From Hyphomicrobium sp. LHD-15 (GTDB taxonomy: Bacteria; Pseudomonadota; Alphaproteobacteria; Rhizobiales; Hyphomicrobiaceae), in NCBI RefSeq assembly GCF_031157355.1, contig NZ_JAVIFT010000001.1:744001-808000 (forward strand): a DNA stretch of 64,000 nucleotides, given 5' to 3'. Positions within the stretch are counted from its first letter, which is position 1, and every line of letters starts with the position of its first letter. This document shows, piece by piece, positions 59,640-64,000 of this stretch. The notes below the pieces were generated by a model that worked only from the letters and a program-made list of their open reading frames with translations, had not been told where the DNA came from and made no database searches. The position numbers were made by a program, and so were the translations under genes.

Positions 59640-61046
59640 ATGTCGGACATCGGGCAATCGGCAGGACGGGTCGCACGCAGCCCGGCGTTCAAGTTCTTCC
59701 TGATTTCCTTCCTGGTTCTGCTGCTGCTGCTGCCGCTCGTCATGGTGTTCGCACTGGTGTCCGACCGCGAAAGCCGATCCAGCTCGGTGATGGCCGACAT
59801 CGCGCGGACGTGGGGCGGGGTTCAGACGCTGACCGGCCCCTTCCTGGTCGTGCCTTACGTGGTGCGCATCGAGACACGGGACGGCGACAAGATCATCCAG
59901 CAGACGCAAGAGCGGCGCGCGGTGTTTTTGCCGGAAGAACTCGCGATCACGGGCAACGGAAAGTCGAACGTGCTCAAGCGGTCGATTTTCGATGTCAACG
60001 TGTACACGGCGTCGCTCGCGGTCGACGGGCGCTTCGGCGTGCTCGACGTGCTCGGTCTCGATCCGAATGCCGTTTCGGTTCGTTGGAAGGACGCCATCTT
60101 CGCGCTCGCGCTCTCCGACGTCGCCGGGCTCAAGGAAGCGGCCACGCTCAACATCAACGGTCAGGATGCGCTGCCGTTCGCACCCAGCCTCGGCGTGCCG
60201 GGAAGCTACATGACCGGCATTCATGCGAAACTCGCGGGCGCTTCCTCCGCACTCGAAGGCGATACGGCGCCGAAAGCCTTCAGCTTCCATGCCGACCTGG
60301 TGTTCTCGGGCTCCTCGTCGCTGTCGTTCACTCCTGCCGCGCGCGAAACGCGCGTCGCGCTGACCTCCGATTGGCCACACCCGAGCTTCATGGGCGCGTT
60401 CCTGCCGGTCGAGCGCGAGGTTTCGGAAAAGGGCTTCTCGGCGAACTGGCGCGTGCCGCACCTCGCGCGTAGCGTGCCGAACGCGTGGACGATCACGGAC
60501 GCCGGCGTCGACCGGTTCATGAACTATCAGTTCGGCGTAACTTTCTATCAGCCGGTCGATTTCTACGGCCTCGTCAACCGCGCGCTGAAGTACGGCCTTC
60601 TGTTCCTCGCCGTCGGGTTCATGGGCGTGTTCGTGTTGGAGCTCATCTCGAACAAGCGCGTGCATCCGGTGCAGTATCTGTTCGTCGGCCTCGCGATGGT
60701 TTTTTTCTACGTGCTGCTGCTGTCGCTAGCCGAGCATCTCGGCTTCACCAAGGCCTACTTCATCGCCTCGCTCGCGACCGGCGGCATGCTCTCGCTCTAT
60801 GTCAGCAAGGCTCTCGACAGCCTGCGCAGCGGGCTCTTGATGGCCGCGCTGTTCGCGCTGCTCTACGGGCTTCTCTATCTGATCCTGCGGCTCGAGGACT
60901 ATGCGCTGCTCGCGGGGGCGATCTTCGGGTTTGCCGCGCTCACCGCCGTCATGTTCACGACGCTCCGGATCGATTGGTCGGGACTCACAGGGCCTATCCG
61001 CGAGACGGCGCATCGGAAGCGTGACGCGGAGGGCGACGTGGTATGA
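59640..61046 (+). CDS. creD: Inner-membrane protein CreD
   Basis: A 468-residue inner-membrane protein of the CreD/colicin-tolerance family, linked to envelope integrity and beta-lactam response. One N-terminal helix (about 18-42) is followed by a large periplasmic beta-rich domain (SSVMADIARTWGGVQTLTGPFLVVPYV, PAARETRVALTSDWPHPSFMGAFLPVEREV) and a cluster of five to six C-terminal helices (YGLLFLAVGFMGVFVLELIS, HPVQYLFVGLAMVFFYVLLLSLAEHLGF). GLAMVFFYVLLLSLAEH is a family hallmark. The start at 59640 follows GGGAG. No creBC two-component genes are in the window. Confidence 0.95.
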   Translation: MSDIGQSAGRVARSPAFKFFLISFLVLLLLLPLVMVFALVSDRESRSSSVMADIARTWGGVQTLTGPFLVVPYVVRIETRDGDKIIQQTQERRAVFLPEELAITGNGKSNVLKRSIFDVNVYTASLAVDGRFGVLDVLGLDPNAVSVRWKDAIFALALSDVAGLKEAATLNINGQDALPFAPSLGVPGSYMTGIHAKLAGASSALEGDTAPKAFSFHADLVFSGSSSLSFTPAARETRVALTSDWPHPSFMGAFLPVEREVSEKGFSANWRVPHLARSVPNAWTITDAGVDRFMNYQFGVTFYQPVDFYGLVNRALKYGLLFLAVGFMGVFVLELISNKRVHPVQYLFVGLAMVFFYVLLLSLAEHLGFTKAYFIASLATGGMLSLYVSKALDSLRSGLLMAALFALLYGLLYLILRLEDYALLAGAIFGFAALTAVMFTTLRIDWSGLTGPIRETAHRKRDAEGDVV

Positions 61047-61165
61047 TCCCGCCGCTGGCAACACACGATTCGCGGCTCTGAGAAGGCCGATTGCGGACGA
61101 CCTGCCATCCAAGGACGGAAGCATCGGCGTGCTGCCAGCTTGGGGAATTTTGCAGGGAGACTTTC

Positions 61166-61834
61166 ATGAACTTAAAAGCACTTTCCGCCGAGTTCATCGG
61201 CACATTCATGCTTACAGGCTCTGTTCTCGGCGCCGCGTTCTATTCGTTCGGCGCTCCCTCGGGCGCCGCGGGTATTCTCGGCGTCGCGTTGTCGATCGGC
61301 ATTACCGTGATGGTACTTGCGCGCTCGATCGGACATATCTCGGGCGGGCATTACAATCCTGCCGTCACCTTGGGTCTGGTTGCGGGCGGCCGATTCCCGA
61401 TCGGCGATGCCGTGCCCTATATCGTGGCGCAGAGCCTCGGCGCGATTGCCGCCACAGCGGTTTTCGCAGTGATCGGCAATGCGCCGGCTTCCTACGCCGC
61501 AAACGGATACGGCGATCTTTCGATGATCAAAGCCGGCCTCGGCAGCGTGTTTCTGATCGAAGCCCTGCTGACGGCGTTCTTCCTGATCGTCATCATGGGA
61601 TCGACACGGGCTTCGGCTCCGGCCGGGTTTGCGCCTCTTTCCATCGGCCTTACGCTGACCGCGATCCATCTGATGTCGATCCCGGTCTCGAACACCTCGG
61701 TCAACCCGGCGCGCAGCCTCGGACCCGCCCTTTTCGCGGGTGGCGAGTATCTGGGCCAGGTCTGGCTGTTCTGGGTGGCTCCAATCCTCGGCGCGGTGGT
61801 TGGCGCGATCATCTACCGCTGGCTCGACGAGTAG
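61166..61834 (+). CDS. aqpZ: Aquaporin Z
   Basis: A water channel of 222 residues and six membrane helices. The two pore half-helices carry GGHYNPAVTLG and SVNPARSLGPA, the paired NPA motifs, with Arg after the second NPA as in strict water channels. IPVSNTSVNPARS and LGQVWLFWVAPILGAVVGAIIYRWL match AqpZ. The start at 61166 follows AGGGAG and gives MNLKALSAEFIGT; the frame is open from 61091. A strong terminator follows. Confidence 0.96.
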   Translation: MNLKALSAEFIGTFMLTGSVLGAAFYSFGAPSGAAGILGVALSIGITVMVLARSIGHISGGHYNPAVTLGLVAGGRFPIGDAVPYIVAQSLGAIAATAVFAVIGNAPASYAANGYGDLSMIKAGLGSVFLIEALLTAFFLIVIMGSTRASAPAGFAPLSIGLTLTAIHLMSIPVSNTSVNPARSLGPALFAGGEYLGQVWLFWVAPILGAVVGAIIYRWLDE

Positions 61835-62208
61835 TCCGCGACCTATTCCGGGTGCGATTTCAAATGCTTTAGAAAAGTGTCATTAATCAGCGGCCGCCGT
61901 GCAAACGGCGGCCGTTTTCTTTCTGTCTTACATGACGAATTCTGTGTGCGACTTTTCTGCACCTCAAAAGTCCCTGTTTTTTCTTGATTTTTATAGGTGC
62001 GTATGCCAGCAAAGCGTTGGCTCGAGCGCAGGGGCTTCGATCTCATTTGTCCCTTTTCGAGCCCCAATTCTTGTATTTGCCCGCTTGCGGCATTTGCCAT
62101 TCCCCTGCGCTCTCGTCGTCTTGAAGCTGCGCCCGGAGACCGTCTTTGGTCGTTTTTCCGGCTGTGTGCGCTTGGGGCCTTGAGATCGTTCTATGGAGAC
62201 GTAGTTTT
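61835..62208. other. aqpZ terminator and long leader of the RNA helicase gene
   Basis: 374 bases. The left part holds the aqpZ terminator (61891-61925). The remaining 280 bases before the helicase TTG have no gene but show T-rich runs (CTGTTTTTTCTTGATTTTTATAGG, 61973-61996 in outline) with a possible -10 (TATAGG). If transcription starts there, the leader is about 210 bases long, as in cold-inducible RNA helicase genes. Confidence 0.5.
61891..61925 (+). terminator. Rho-independent terminator of aqpZ
   Basis: Perfect 10-base stem CGGCCGCCGT / ACGGCGGCCG with loop GCAA, followed by TTTTCTTTCT. Confidence 0.92.
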
Positions 62209-63888
<1,680 letters not shown>

Positions 63889-63902
63889 CTGGGGGCGGAA
63901 GC

Positions 63903-64000
63903 GATCGGGGCAGCGCCCCGATCCCGTCTACCGAAATCAGATCGATGCTTTGCAGATCCCGAAACGCGCCCTTCTTTGTTTGAAGGGCGCGTTTCTTTCT
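63903..64000 (+). terminator. Two hairpins ending the rhlE transcript
   Basis: GATCGGGGC / GCCCCGATC (63903-63923, no T tract) is followed by a perfect 13-base stem AAACGCGCCCTTC / GAAGGGCGCGTTT (63962-63974, 63982-63994) with loop TTTGTTT and then CTTTCT at the window edge. The second is the likely terminator and may also serve a convergent gene beyond the window. Confidence 0.75.

Noticed and set aside
61926-62208. Short open frames before rhlE as small genes
   Set aside because: Basic, unconserved-looking sequences without ribosome binding sites; better explained as a leader.

Overview
The window is GC-rich alphaproteobacterial chromosome, most likely from a methylotroph of the Hyphomicrobiales (Hyphomicrobium or Filomicrobium type). 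The basis is a lanthanide-type methanol dehydrogenase (XoxF), an Fe superoxide dismutase, an HvrA-like H-NS protein, phasin, a CoA-pyrophosphatase/DUF6111/CCA-adding enzyme cluster, and methylmalonyl-CoA mutase of the kind used in propionyl-CoA and ethylmalonyl-CoA metabolism. The genus is an inference from gene content. No tRNA, rRNA, CRISPR array, prophage or insertion sequence was found. Most of the window is stable chromosomal backbone.

Layout. 1-3.8 kb, minus strand: the 5' two-thirds of xoxF, then a two-gene NO/c-di-GMP unit (H-NOX sensor plus GGDEF-EAL enzyme). 3.8-9.1 kb, plus strand: katG, preceded by what looks like the relic of a monofunctional catalase start, then a TonB-dependent receptor. 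9.2-16.8 kb: ABC exporter, hemF, a TonB-C-domain protein, a lytic-transglycosylase-like protein, the Nudix/DUF6111/cca operon and a 60-residue small protein. 16.9-19.9 kb: groES-groEL with an imperfect CIRCE operator, and an H-NS-like gene. 20.2-23.7 kb: a MacA/MacB-type tripartite exporter whose adaptor carries an unusual insert. 24-27.6 kb: sodB, a TIR-domain protein of unknown function and a HerA-like ATPase (DUF853). 28-33.4 kb: mutA-mutB and an MDR-family oxidoreductase. 33.5-37 kb: clpS-clpA and a phasin. 37.3-44.3 kb: a SPOR-fused D,D-carboxypeptidase, a DnaJ-like membrane protein, a VWA-like protein and putA. 44.6-51.5 kb: a second GGDEF-EAL protein, panC, an EamA transporter and parE. 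51.5-64 kb: a HAF-repeat autotransporter, cbpA-cbpM, a GNAT protein, an ABC-F ATPase, an extensin-like protein, creD, aqpZ and rhlE.

Several genes group by function. Oxidative stress is served by katG and sodB. Protein quality control is covered by groESL, clpSA, cbpAM and the DnaJ-like protein. Cyclic-di-GMP signalling has one intact bifunctional enzyme next to an NO sensor, and one membrane-bound enzyme whose cyclase half looks degenerate. C1 and acyl-CoA metabolism is represented by xoxF and mutAB.

The best candidates for something new are the TIR protein with its uncharacterised C-terminal beta-rich domain beside a HerA-like ATPase, the H-NOX protein with an altered heme-propionate motif, the XoxF with a Glu-to-Asp change at a metal ligand, the MacA-like adaptor with an LTxxQ-type insert, and a heptanucleotide inverted-repeat element after cca. 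Start codons were chosen from ribosome binding sites and family lengths. No database search was possible, so family names come from motif recognition.
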